Source: Symsagittifera roscoffensis
Lineage: Eukaryota; Xenacoelomorpha; Acoela; Convolutidae
Length of the DNA: 64,000 bases
NCBI RefSeq assembly: GCF_963678635.1
Contig: NC_087065.1
Coordinates: forward strand, 13,804,743 to 13,868,742
Direction: 5' to 3'
Every line of letters starts with the position of its first letter. Position 1 is the stretch's first letter. The position numbers were made by a program, and so were the translations under genes. The notes below the pieces were generated by a model, which searched no databases, had not been told where the DNA came from, and saw only the letters and a list, made by a program, of their open reading frames with translations. Shown here one piece after another: positions 44,731-54,415 of this stretch.

Positions 44731-46470
44731 ATGTATCCAAACCATAAAAAAAAACTAGGCACAATGCAATTGGACCCAAACTTTGAGGACATACAAACAG
44801 CAGTCAAGTCAATTTTGGAAGATATTCGAATATCACGTCACAATATTCTTAAGAAGTCACCTTTCGAACTTCATTTCGGACGGAAACCGAATACAAAATG
44901 GTCTAATTTCAGGGATAAACTAAAATCTTCGTTAAATCTAGATCAACAGAGACTTGAGAGATCCCTACTGAAGCCGGAGGAAGTGCGAGAATCAGCAGAC
45001 TCAAGAACTAGAATGAAGGTGGTGAAGAAAGGAATGGCAAGCAGAGACGTGTCACCAAAACTGAAGAGGAATGAAGAAGAGCTAGAAAGTATTAGGGCAT
45101 TGGAAAATCTGGCAAAAGCAGCATCGGACTGGAAATTACACAGAAGACATCTCACGCACAAGGAGGGATCCGAGGCATTGAGAAAACTGACCGAAAGAAA
45201 CCCATTACTAGCAGCAAGCCTCAGAAGCGACTTGAACCAAGGAACTCTAAGATTCAGAGTAGAACAGGAGGTACCAGAGCACAGGACAAAAACAAGGAAC
45301 CTAGAATTCGATCTTATTCACTATCCGGAGAAAGTAGTGGTATATCGGAAATTTTTAGACAGAAAATCGGGACGTCCTTTGTTTAAGCGGTTTAATGGGA
45401 AAATTGTCAAAGTCACTAACAATACTTCCATTACTGAAAATGGGAAAGTAATCAGGAAAAACCACATATCACTTAAGCCGAAACTCAAGTCAGCATATTG
45501 TTCAGATTCAGGTAAAAAGACACCAGCCGCAAGCACACCGAGGAAACCATTACACCAGTGCAGCTCAAGTGGAACAAACAGACCGCTTCACATATTGCCG
45601 AGACCAGATGTTTCAACAGTTTCAACGTCAACAGAAAATTCAGATACGGAAAACATGACATGGGACAGGCCATTCGAGAGATTGGACAGACTACAAGCGA
45701 AGACGATGAAGTTATATTCCTCATTGACGAAGATAGCGCAAAAGAATCCGCCAACTTTAGCTTCCAGATCTATAGCATCGCCAAATGTACTAAAAGAAGT
45801 ACCAAGTGGTGGGGTAATCGACCTAACTATGTCATCAAGCAGCTCTCCAGAGCACGAGGTGCAATTAGTACCACCAGTAGAGAAGAAATTAGATGCACAG
45901 TCGACAGAAGAATGTCCAATTTCAATAATACTAGTCGCAACAAAAGAAGCGCAAGTTGAGAATCAGTTGAAAGAAAGCACAAACTGTCCAATTCCCTCAG
46001 TACCGACAACAGAGAAGGAGAAGACGCAAGGAAATACGGAGGAAACTCAGAATACGGCAGTAACGGAGAAGTCAAATACTTCACAGAACAAAGAAGAAAA
46101 AACGGATGGGAAGATGGGGACAATATCAGAAACAACGGAAAAGAAATTGGAGGAAAATAAATCAGCAGATAAAAGGAAACCAGAGAAGAAAAGGGAGAAA
46201 AGGAACGGCGAAGGCGACAATGACTCAGAAGTATCGAACAATTCAAGGTCGTCGGGCAGAAGCAAGCGGCAGACACAATTCTTTGGAAGCCCACTAAGAC
46301 ATTCGGTCAAAAACATAGAAGAAAAACATGGGCTACAAACAATTCCAATTTCACCAGGGGATATTCCATCATCATCAGGAAATACACCGTCACCATCACC
46401 GAGGAGGAAGCTAAGGAGACCAAAGTTCACGACTAGCAAGTTGGAACAAGCACAAGGAAAGAAAACTTAA
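44731..46470 (+). CDS. Open 579-codon 3' end of pol: integrase C-terminus plus long tail
   Basis: The ATG at 44731 is probably internal to pol. Residues 1-60 continue integrase (SPFELHFGRKPN at about 51-62). Around residues 205-245 a GPY/F-like module follows (VVVYRKFLDRKSG, FKRFNGKIVKV, HISLKPK). The last 330 residues or so are low-complexity, Ser/Thr/Glu/Lys-rich, and probably disordered. Within them VIDLT at 362-366, followed by Ser-rich and acidic residues, looks like a SUMO-interacting motif. The C-terminus is basic and Pro/Ser-rich (SPSPRRKLRRPK). It is the only long intact frame of the element. A second frame (45558..45959, +) overlaps it. Confidence 0.75.
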   Translation: MYPNHKKKLGTMQLDPNFEDIQTAVKSILEDIRISRHNILKKSPFELHFGRKPNTKWSNFRDKLKSSLNLDQQRLERSLLKPEEVRESADSRTRMKVVKKGMASRDVSPKLKRNEEELESIRALENLAKAASDWKLHRRHLTHKEGSEALRKLTERNPLLAASLRSDLNQGTLRFRVEQEVPEHRTKTRNLEFDLIHYPEKVVVYRKFLDRKSGRPLFKRFNGKIVKVTNNTSITENGKVIRKNHISLKPKLKSAYCSDSGKKTPAASTPRKPLHQCSSSGTNRPLHILPRPDVSTVSTSTENSDTENMTWDRPFERLDRLQAKTMKLYSSLTKIAQKNPPTLASRSIASPNVLKEVPSGGVIDLTMSSSSSPEHEVQLVPPVEKKLDAQSTEECPISIILVATKEAQVENQLKESTNCPIPSVPTTEKEKTQGNTEETQNTAVTEKSNTSQNKEEKTDGKMGTISETTEKKLEENKSADKRKPEKKREKRNGEGDNDSEVSNNSRSSGRSKRQTQFFGSPLRHSVKNIEEKHGLQTIPISPGDIPSSSGNTPSPSPRRKLRRPKFTTSKLEQAQGKKT

Positions 46471-46558
46471 TGAACTAAAACTTTTAAACTTATTGACTGA
46501 ATTTGTTTATTGTGAAGGTGAATTTGTGAAAGAATTTCAAACGTTGTTGAAATTTTCT

Positions 46559-46569
46559 AGAGGGGGAAA
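46559..46569 (+). other. Polypurine tract
   Basis: AGAGGGGGAAA lies directly before the 3' LTR, the standard place and composition for the plus-strand primer of reverse transcription. Confidence 0.92.
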
Positions 46570-46845
46570 TGTGGTGGTAGTGAGTAGACCACCTAAGATA
46601 GAGGACGTTATACCATATTATTATAAACGTTAGAGATCATTTGAATAACACTAATTGAAGACCTGTCAATCATGTCGATTGTTCTAACAGCTTGATGGTG
46701 TTAAAAACTAAGACTCACTCTTCGTTAGCTATTGCAAGATTATAGTTATCATCTATTCATTAATCCGTATCTACTTTCTAAACTTTACTATTAATTGAAC
46801 TATATTATTAGTCTAGTTTTCAGATAAGTTCAAGGGATTATCACA
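46570..46845 (+). repeat. 3' LTR
   Basis: 276 bp, TGTGGTGG...TTATCACA, collinear with the 5' LTR with no length difference. I count six substitutions, mostly A/G or C/T changes. Confidence 0.95.
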
Positions 46846-46850
46846 ATAGT

Positions 46851-48447
46851 ACTAAAATTGTCAAGTTTTGATTCTTTCGCATCGGGGACTCTAATCTTTT
46901 TGTAACTTCCTTCAAAAAATTCAGATAATAGAAACTATCTAATTACTATTATATCTCACTATGCGTCGGGGGCGGGAAGAAATTGATTACACTATTGTTA
47001 GCTTGAGATGCAATGACTAAATATGACTTGACATTTAGTTTGACATTTAACTTCAGCGAACATCCTGATCTTAACATCCGATTAATAAATTTTATTGTTT
47101 TTTGGGAATGACTAATGATTAATATAAGAATGTGATTCCAATATTCGTTTGAATTTAAATAAATGAGGCAGACGAAAACATTTTGTCGTTGGTTGCCAAT
47201 TATCTAATGAACCTTTGCTTTATTATTGTTTTTTATATATAAAACCACTTAAGTTTTGCAAATAAATTGAATGCAAACTTGATTGAAGCCTTTCATTTGA
47301 ATTATTCTATATCTACTTTCTTGTTTTCTTTAAGAAAAGGAAAAAAAGGGACCTCTTCAACTATTTTCCCATTTGGTACCTAGAAAGTAACTGCCACAGT
47401 ATAATGAACTAATTCAACGGTTAAGCTTGTGCGAATTTTGTACCTAGTAACGAATCCCCCGCCCCTTTTGCAAAAAGGGAGAAATAGATAAAGAGACTCA
47501 AAAAGTGTTGCAACAATTTTTCACCAGGATAGCCGGTCGGCAGGGCTCTGTACTCTTACCTATCACTAGGGTACATGTTAACAAATTTCCACCCATATAA
47601 GAAACTAATTCAACTCTAGGCATATATAAATTTTTAACCTGTATGCAGTAGGAAGCGGGAAATAATTAAACGAGTTTTAATGGGTCCATTCTTTGTAATA
47701 TTTTGACCACGTAACTGAAAAATTGGAAATGTAATTTCAAATTTCAAATTTCAGATTTATCAAATCTGCTCGAAAATGTTCGTTTTTTTTTGGTTATGCT
47801 CTATTATGAGAATAGTCACCGATCTTTTGAATATTCGATCTTTTGAGCCAATCGCAGACCAGATGAATCCGTGTATACACCAACTCTTTCTAGAGAAACA
47901 ATTTATCGTTGGAGTACCAAATTGACGAAGATAGGCTATTACATGAGACCTTGTGAGAATCCTGCAAAAATGATAAGTATTTCAAGATCTACCTATTTTG
48001 CCTAACTTCGTCAACGATAATTTTTTTTTTAATTGAAGTCTTTCAGAAAGTTTAAAGTAGTAGCAAGGTCACGCTTTATAATTCAATATACTTTTGAAGT
48101 TAGAAAATTCATAAAACTGATAGTGCTTGATATGAATATCTGTCACTATTTCAGAATGAGAACACGATGTGGGAAGATGATCACGTGTTCCAGTTCGAAT
48201 ATGCCTGCTCTAATTCTTTACTACTCGCTTTCATTATAACAGACTTATGGAACAAATTAAGACTGCTGGTACCAGTTTTTAGAACAAAATCCTAAAGATT
48301 TCGACTGCTTTTTAACGTGTATCGGACATCTTTGGTGAAAAATTCTGATGAAGCTAATTTGTGAATTTTATAGATTCGCGCTTGCTCCTCGAGCCCCATA
48401 GATTAAAAATGCTTAAGCAATTTGAGCTCAGGCGTTGAAATTTTGCA
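46851..48447. other. No recognised gene
   Basis: AT-rich. A GGATAGCCGGTCGGCAGG motif near 47527 resembles the repeat at 15.9 and 16.2 kb. At 48262..48316 there is a decayed family A 3' terminus on the minus strand. The frame at 48033..48239 is unsupported. Confidence 0.4.
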
Positions 48448-48780
48448 CGCTTTAGGAGCTGGGAAATTGAAATAATGCAAATTTTGAAATTTTGCAATAA
48501 AATTTCAAACGTGCGCAAATTACACTCCAGTTTGGCCAACTTGACAAATTCGGATCCTTTAACGTTACAAAAACTGTACAGGTAGAATCAGGGGCGGATC
48601 TAGATTTTTCTCGAGGGGGGGGGGGGGGGCGGATTTTCAAAAAATTTTCGAAATTTTTGTCGACCCTTTTTTAGGTCGACCAAAGTGAATTTTCGGGCTC
48701 TCGTAAAGCACTAAAAAGACTCTGTTTTGGTCAAATTTTCTGCGCCACAGGCAAAATTTTGAAAAACAGGCCAAACAAGG
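48448..48780 (+). repeat. Segmental duplication, copy 1
   Basis: From ACGCTTTAGGAGCTGGGAAA to the middle of a family B element, this stretch matches 49561..49877 in the same orientation, including the flank CCAGTTTGGCCAACTTGAC, GGATCCTTTAACGTTAC and the same MITE insertion point (GGTAGAAT then CAGGGG). Small differences are scattered throughout. Confidence 0.88.
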
Positions 48781-48881
48781 CGTTTTTAGGCACTTTTTAG
48801 ATAATGTTGACCAAAAAATAGCGTTTTTTGGTGCCTCAAAATTAGTATATTTTGCCCCCCCCCCCCCTAAATTCACCCCTG
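48589..48881 (+). mobile_element. Family B MITE with 8-bp duplication
   Basis: It is 293 bp from CAGGGGCGGATCTAG to AATTCACCCCTG. The flanks are GGTAGAAT (48581..48588) and GGTAAAAT (48882..48889), one mismatch. It holds an internal G-run near the left end and a C-run near the right end, and the TTTAGGTCGACC palindrome. Confidence 0.88.
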
Positions 48882-49183
48882 GGTAAAATGCTTCATAGGA
48901 GTCAATTTTGTCATAAAATTTTCCACTGAAAAAAAAAAACATTACGATCGACGAAATTGTTCTGAAAAAAAAACGGAGCTTGTGTTTCCCTTCTTTTTTC
49001 TCAACAATCGCAGTAACAAAAGAGTAATTTTTCGAGAAGGTAGTTGATTTAGGGCAAGCTTACAGGTTACCTTTGTGCGGATTTGAAGTCGTCGTATTCT
49101 TTGCAATAATGGCTGTATATTTTTTTGAACAAGTTTTGACCCTTTATCGCTTTCCGTAAAAATAAGGACTACCGTCGCCCAAA

Positions 49184-49369
49184 TTGTTTCCTCCTTTGAC
49201 TAACATATATATCAATCATCATTTCCATATTCATTGTTTTTCTGTTTTCAGAGAACTGATAATTGATTCTGAGGGTAAGTCTGTTTGTGTAAATAAGATT
49301 ACAGGGTTCAAAAACAGAATAAAATTTAAGGGGCAATTAGTAAACAAAGAAGATGAGAACAAAACATAG
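49184..49369 (+). CDS. Possible exon (low confidence)
   Basis: A strong acceptor-like tract, TTTTTCTGTTTTCAG, ends at 49251. The open frame after it reads RELIIDSEGKSVCVNKITGF, then FKNRIKFKGQLVNKEDENKT and a TAG. A donor-like GGTAAGT lies 23 bp after the acceptor, so a micro-exon is also possible. The start of the frame vaguely resembles the opening of FLYWCH domains found in MULE proteins, but the Cys and His residues are absent. It may be chance. Confidence 0.2.
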   Translation: MFPPLTNIYINHHFHIHCFSVFRELIIDSEGKSVCVNKITGFKNRIKFKGQLVNKEDENKT

Positions 49370-49560
49370 CACCAAAAACGTTTTGATTGGTGAAAATGGC
49401 AAAATATTAGGTCAGTGAAGAGTCTGCTACCAACCCGGCTTGTCTGAAATTGCATGCCTGAAATTGTCTTTAGAAGTTTCGTTGCCCATAGAGTACACTG
49501 AACTTAGTCCACTCAAATTCTTGCTCATTCAAATGAAAATTCACCAAAAAGTCATAATGA

Positions 49561-49877
49561 ACGCTTTAGGAGCTGGGAAATTGAAATACTGCAATTTTTG
49601 AACTTTTGCAATAAAATTTCAAACCTGCGCACATTTCACTCCAGTTTGGCCAACTTGACAAACTCGGATCCTTTAACGTTACAAAAACATTACAGGTAGA
49701 ATCAGGGGCGGATCTAGAATTTTCGCGAGGGGGGGGGGGATTTTCAAAAAATTGTCAAAAATTTTGTCGACCTTTTTTTTAGGTCGACCAAAGTGAATTT
49801 CCGAGCTCGCCTAAAACATTAAAAAGACTCTGTTTTGGTCAAATTTTCTGAGCCCCAGGCAAAATTTTGAAATAATT
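49561..49877 (+). repeat. Segmental duplication, copy 2, with truncated family B element
   Basis: It repeats 48448..48780, about 1.1 kb apart, including GGTAGAAT (49697..49704) and the family B left end CAGGGGCGGATCTAGAATTTT at 49705. It breaks off in the middle of the MITE after GGCAAAATTTTGAAA; no right terminus is present. Confidence 0.88.
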
Positions 49878-49924
49878 ATTATGAAAATTTATTAAAAAAA
49901 TTATTAACACTTTGACATTTTGAA

Positions 49925-50148
49925 AAAACTCTTCAAAGCGCGAATAATTTAGTCCAGAACATGGCAAACTTGGCAATTTTCAAGCCCCCAGAACTACACA
50001 AAAAATATCGGGGGTGAAATATCTTTTTACATTTGAACTCAGGAAGTCGAATTATCAATCGGGTATAAAAAAGTTTTGTTGAAAATTTACTGGATGAACA
50101 AAACACCCCGAGCATAAATATTCCGTTTTTTTTCGAAAGTCAGAACAA
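49925..50148 (-). mobile_element. Family A2 5'-half fragment
   Basis: It starts on the minus strand at GTTCTGACTTTCG (50146 downward), with ATATTTATGCTCGGGGTG, CCCGATTGATAATTCG and GCGCGAATAATTTAGTCCAGA matching the A2 copy at 30094..30592. The 3' half is missing. Confidence 0.6.
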
Positions 50149-50154
50149 ATAAAA

Positions 50155-50582
50155 CTGATTGTTTTTTTTTAATTTGAGCTTCATGTGAAAATCATTCTCC
50201 CTCACATTATTTAGATCACAAAATGATAGATTTCGCACTTCTAGTAACGAATCAATTATGGCAGTTAAACTTCCTTAAAACTAAATTGGAACGATTTTCA
50301 AGAAGGATTAAATCTGGCTTACGCGTTAATTGCGCGAAATATATCGCGCGTTAATTGTCCCAAATTGGACTAAAAGGCAATCTTTAAACCCCCTTAACTT
50401 TGCGAAAAATGATCAGAGGTAAATATCTTTTCGAATTTAAGCTCAAGATAGAAATACCTTTTGAATGATAAAAACAAATTCTGTCAAAAATGGCTAGTCA
50501 AAAAGTCGAAATTTGTCTGAAGAAAAAAAAACCCACGCGATGCACAAATATTCTTTTACTTCCGTTACGAAAGTCGGAACAA
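50155..50582 (-). mobile_element. Family A copy lacking its 3' terminus
   Basis: It runs from GTTCCGACTTTCGTAACGG at 50582 through the full core (GCGCGATATATTTCGCGC at about 50350, TAAGCCAGATTTAATCC, AATGTGAGGGAGAATG) to an A/T tail near 50155. The hairpin and GAGCAGTCTTG end are absent. It directly follows the A2 fragment. Confidence 0.72.
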
Positions 50583-51004
50583 AAAGATCAACTTTCAGCC
50601 GTAAAACACAATGCTTGAAATCTGTAAGGCAGAATGCTTTCCCGTTTAATTTTCGCATACATATTGGTAAAAAAAAAATTGATTGTTATTATTAGATTTT
50701 CAGAAAAATTACCGAACGAGTTTTTCGCGATCAAAGGCGTGGCTAAAAAAAAGGGTTTGAGTTGAGCAGTTTTTACAAGGTTCTTAAACAGTTGCGGAAG
50801 AATGCGTTCGTTTTGTTTGAGATTTTTCGGTCAAAAGGAGAATGCTTTTTAGCAACCCAATTTTTAGGATAAAAAAATCAGTATTTAAATTGTAAGACTA
50901 AGGCAACAAAACAGACGCATAATTTATAGAAAAGAATTCCAAAATTTTTTGAATATGTGCGGCAAATATTTTACGACTTATCATAAATACCTTTGCAATA
51001 ACAA

Positions 51005-51460
51005 AAGACGACTGCTCGAAAGTTCTGAATATTCTGACTGCCTTTTAAGGTCTGTGGAGCAGTAATAACATGAAAAATTAAATATAAAAAAAAAGAAAAA
51101 CTCTATTTTAATTTTTAGACTTTCGCAAAATCAACCTCCCACACGCCATATAAAGTACAGAGTAATAAATTTTGCTCCTAATAACAAATCCATTATGGTC
51201 AATAAGTTTCCTGTGACCAATGTGGAACAATTTTTAAGACATATGAAATCTGCAATTACGCAAAATTGCAATCTTTAAATCTCCATAACTTTACGAAAAA
51301 TGATCACAAATCAAATATAATCTCAGGACTACAATATTTTTTGAAAGATAAAAATTTTTTTGTCAAAAATGGCTAGTTAAACAGTCAAAATTTGTCTAAC
51401 CAAAAGAAAACCACCCCGAGCACAAATACTGCGTTACTTTCGTTACAAAAATCGAAACAA
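51005..51460 (-). mobile_element. Family A copy, minus strand
   Basis: The 3' end (ACTGCTCG, then a disrupted hairpin and ATTCTGACTGCC) is at 51005..51045; GGCGTGTGGGAGG and the 5' end GTTTCGATTTTTGTAACG at 51460 follow in order. The palindromic core is partly deleted around 51255. Confidence 0.7.
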
Positions 51461-51735
51461 AAACTATGTTTCGCCCATAAACAATCCATTTTGAACAATT
51501 TCTCTAAAGGAATAAAGTTCCACTTTACCGCCCATTTTGAACGAGTTCTTTAAAGGAATAAAATTCCACATAACCCTACCGAAAATTATCATAGGCTAAA
51601 CATTCTTTCACGTATGAGCGCAGAATACAATTTGTTTGGATGAAATAAAAAAATTCGGTCAAAATGGCTAATTAAAAGCAAAATTTATACAAAAAACACC
51701 CGATCACAAATACTCCGTCTTTTCTATATTCCGCC
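51461..51735 (-). mobile_element. Degraded family A2-like fragment with a tandem duplication
   Basis: Its right part matches the family A 5' half (AAATGGCTAATTAAAAGC, CACCCGATCACAAATACTCCG). Its left part has a 53-bp unit with GCCCATTTTGAAC and AAAGGAATAAAATTCCAC present twice (51475..51578). Confidence 0.5.
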
Positions 51736-51744
51736 TGGCAACAT

Positions 51745-52139
51745 TTGCTGATTTGCCTATGTACAAGTCACTCGCCAGTACTGTTCAGCAACAACGAGCA
51801 ACTGATTCCGCCCCTCACTCAATTTGAAGACCTTGCCGTGCCTTTGAAGACAAGCAAAACCATGAGAGAGGTAGTTTCCTCCTTTTCATTTGGGGTCGGA
51901 TGTCAAAGAACGAATGTTAATAATTACCACCGACCAGAACTTAGAAACTTTGGAAAGTTATACATTCTGGCATGCAGATGGAACATTTAAAGCATATCTA
52001 GAGTTATTTTTATCGAATTTTTACAATTCATGATTTGGTTGACAGTCAAACTGTTCCATTAGTTTTTTTTCTTCAAAGCAAAAATGAAGAGAAAAACATC
52101 CGGGCCTTCGGACTATTGTCGCCGTGCCATTAAACAGAT
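51745..52139 (+). pseudogene. MULE-type transposase pseudogene 3 (fragment)
   Basis: Frames around 51900..52130 follow the MULE N-terminal and first-catalytic order: ERMLIITTDQNLETLESYTF, then WHADGTFKAYLELFLSNFY with the first catalytic Asp, a TGA, then VDSQTVPLVFFLQSKNEEKN. Upstream, LAVPLKTSKTMRE and a FLLF-like segment fit the preceding region. It stops at a TAA near 52132; the second and third catalytic motifs and the C-terminus are missing. At least two frameshifts. Confidence 0.75.
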
Positions 52140-52261
52140 CTTTTTGAACTTTGATGTTGAAAGCTTAACACAAAATATTTATGCCTGGCCAATTATACCG
52201 CACTGGTAAATCTTTCGAAATTGAATTAAGGCGAGCCAATTGGTCTTATTGTTACCAATTT

Positions 52262-52759
52262 TTTGTTTAGACTTTCGTTATGAAAGTAACGGAATATTTG
52301 TGCTTGCGGTGGGTTTTTTTCTTCAGACAAGTTTCGACTTTTTAACTAGCCCTTTTTGACAGAACTTTTAAACATCATTCGAAATCTATTGTTGTCCTCA
52401 GCTTAAATTTGACAAAATATTTCACCTGTGATCATTTTTTCTACGGTTATGGGCATTTAAAGATTGCCATTTTGGCCAATTTGGCCATTTAACTCTCCAT
52501 ATTTTTCGCGCTATTAACGCGTAAGCGAGATTTAATCCGTCTTAGAAATCGTTTCAAATTGATTCAAGGAAGCTTGATTGCCATAAATGATTTGTAAATA
52601 GGAGCAAAATCTATCACTTTGTACTTTATATGACATGTGGGGGAACATTTTCACAAAAAATCTCAAAATTAAAAAAAAAGTTTTTTTTATTACATTTAAA
52701 TTTTTCATTTTATTACTGATTCATAAGCTTTAAGCTTCGCCCTGATACGAGCAGTCTTG
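52262..52759 (+). mobile_element. Family A copy
   Basis: It starts TTTGTTTAGACTTTCGTTATG and ends CTTCGCCCTGATACGAGCAGTCTTG. Core landmarks are present; the AGTCGGAACATTCAGGG stretch just before the hairpin loop is deleted, removing the left hairpin arm. Confidence 0.8.
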
Positions 52760-52822
52760 TTTCATATACGACTCAAACTTCAATTCTGAAATGAATAGTA
52801 TCAGCCTAAAAGCATTAAATCG

Positions 52823-52868
52823 GCAGTCGGAATATTCAGGGCTTTGCCCTGGTACGAGCAGTCTTTTT
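52823..52868 (+). mobile_element. Isolated family A 3' terminus
   Basis: GGCAGTCGGAATATTCAGGG, CTTTGCCCTG and GTACGAGCAGTCTTT form a near-intact terminus, 64 bp beyond the end of the preceding copy, with no body of its own. It fits a solo end left by truncation of an array. Confidence 0.7.
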
Positions 52869-53898
52869 ATATTTCGGAAGTTCACATGCCAACATTTAGC
52901 ACCCTATTCGTAATCAGATAGAGCTAAAACGCAGGCGAAAGTAACGATTCCCCCTGGGTTGAATGGGCATTGCAATAAAGTGATTCCTTTCCGAGTCTTG
53001 GCAACAGGGAGCTTCAATGGCTTTTTAACTTCCTTTTTATACAAAAAAGTAATTAAAACAATGGATCAATTTGTGCGGCAAGGGATTCAGCTGATTAATT
53101 TTAACCTGGAAAACAGCCTCATTCGTTTTTTGACATTGCTGTTTTTTTACGTTTTTTTTCATGACATTTATTTTTTAGACAAGAATTTTAAATTTGCCTT
53201 TGATTCTAATTGACAAAACGATGATACAGATATGATAATGATACCAAATTTAGCTCGCACTATTCAATTTAATTTTATGGAGTAATGCCATGCCTTAATC
53301 TGATGCACTGTCATCATTTATCTTCATTATTTAGATTTTTGAAGATATTTTAGCATAAAATTTTGCAAATGAGCAGAATAAATCCACTGGAAGATTTTTT
53401 CAAGTCATAATCAAGTTTTGCATTGCTTTTTCACAGTTTCTACCGTTGCATTTAAAAAAAATGTTCTCATCACCCTTCTATCCCGACTGCATTAGCTGAA
53501 GACTAGATAGTTTTTTTTTTTCGCCAACAATTCAATTTGTAAAATATATCCACCAGTTTCATGGCCAATCGCCTGACATTCGTTCAAAAAACCAACTGCC
53601 AAAAAAAATTTAAAATGCCACGCCCGGGTCGAAGTTACATTGCTATTCAGAAATGAATCTATTCTTATTGCATTTGTTTTGGCGTGTTTCTGGGATATTC
53701 CAGTCAATATACTTAGATTAACTCTGCTTTAACCATGCCCATTTTTCCCATCATTTATTTTTAAAAAATTGGTGCGACATTGCTGAAAAATCCACGTCAC
53801 ATCCATGTTGGAACAAATAACACTACTTGAAAACAAACTTTCGTAAATCAAACTTCTTCATGCCAATAGGTCAGACCAAAGAAAAAAACAAAACAAAT
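52869..53898. other. No recognised gene
   Basis: Frames at 52959..53213 (+) and 53492..53707 (-) have no recognisable domain. AT-rich, without repeats I can identify. Confidence 0.4.
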
Positions 53899-54415
53899 AA
53901 GACTGCTCGTATCAGGGCGAAGCCTTGAATGTTCCGACTGCCTTTTAAGGTTTATGGAGCAGTAATAACATTAAAAAATTCAATGAAACAAAACAAAATG
54001 AAAAATTTATTTCTAAAATTTGAAAACTTTTATGAAACTCATCCCCCCACACGCCATATAAAGTACAAAAGGATAGATTTCGCTCCTTGTAACAAACCAA
54101 TTATGGCAAATAAGCTTCTTTTGGAACGATTTCTAAGACGGATTAACTCTCCGCTTACGCGTTAATAGCGCGAAATATATCGCGCGTTAATTGTCCCAAA
54201 TTGGACAAAATAGCAATCTTTAAACCACCGTAACTTTACAAAAAAAAATCACAGGTGAAATATCTTTTCAAATTTGAGCTCAGGACATAAAAAGCTCGAA
54301 TGATATAAAAAGTTCCGTCAAAAACGGCTAGTTAAAAAGTCGAAATTTGTCTGAAGAAAAAAAACCCACCACGAGCACAAATATTCCGTTACTTTTGTAT
54401 CGAAAGTCGGAACAA
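53899..54415 (-). mobile_element. Full-length family A copy, minus strand
   Basis: A clean copy: 5' GTTCCGACTTTCGATAC at 54413, core GCGCGATATATTTCGCGC at about 54170, the uninterrupted GGAGCGAAATC segment (empty site for the family C insertion at 25052), ATGGCGTGTGGGGGGATGA, then the subterminal motif, the hairpin with one mismatch and GAGCAGTCTTA at 53899. Confidence 0.87.

Larger units (their letters stand above)
39686..46845 (+). mobile_element. Ty3/gypsy LTR retrotransposon, 7.16 kb, degenerate
   Basis: Two 276-bp LTRs in direct orientation flank gag and pol in the order protease, reverse transcriptase, RNase H, integrase, which defines Ty3/gypsy. The host target duplication ATAGT is perfect on both sides (39681..39685 and 46846..46850). 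I count six differences between the LTRs, about 2%. Despite that low divergence, gag and pol are broken by many stops, frameshifts and deletions; only the last 579 codons stay open. No envelope gene is seen. Confidence 0.95.

Noticed and set aside
46047-46439. Long minus-strand frames across the integrase tail (also 45827..46294)
   Set aside because: They mirror the purine-rich plus-strand tail; Leu/Phe/Ser-rich translations of the complement are expected and show no domain.
39686-46845. An envelope gene in the LTR element
   Set aside because: The 3' frame has no signal peptide, membrane segment or furin-like site; it is integrase C-terminus and a charged tail.
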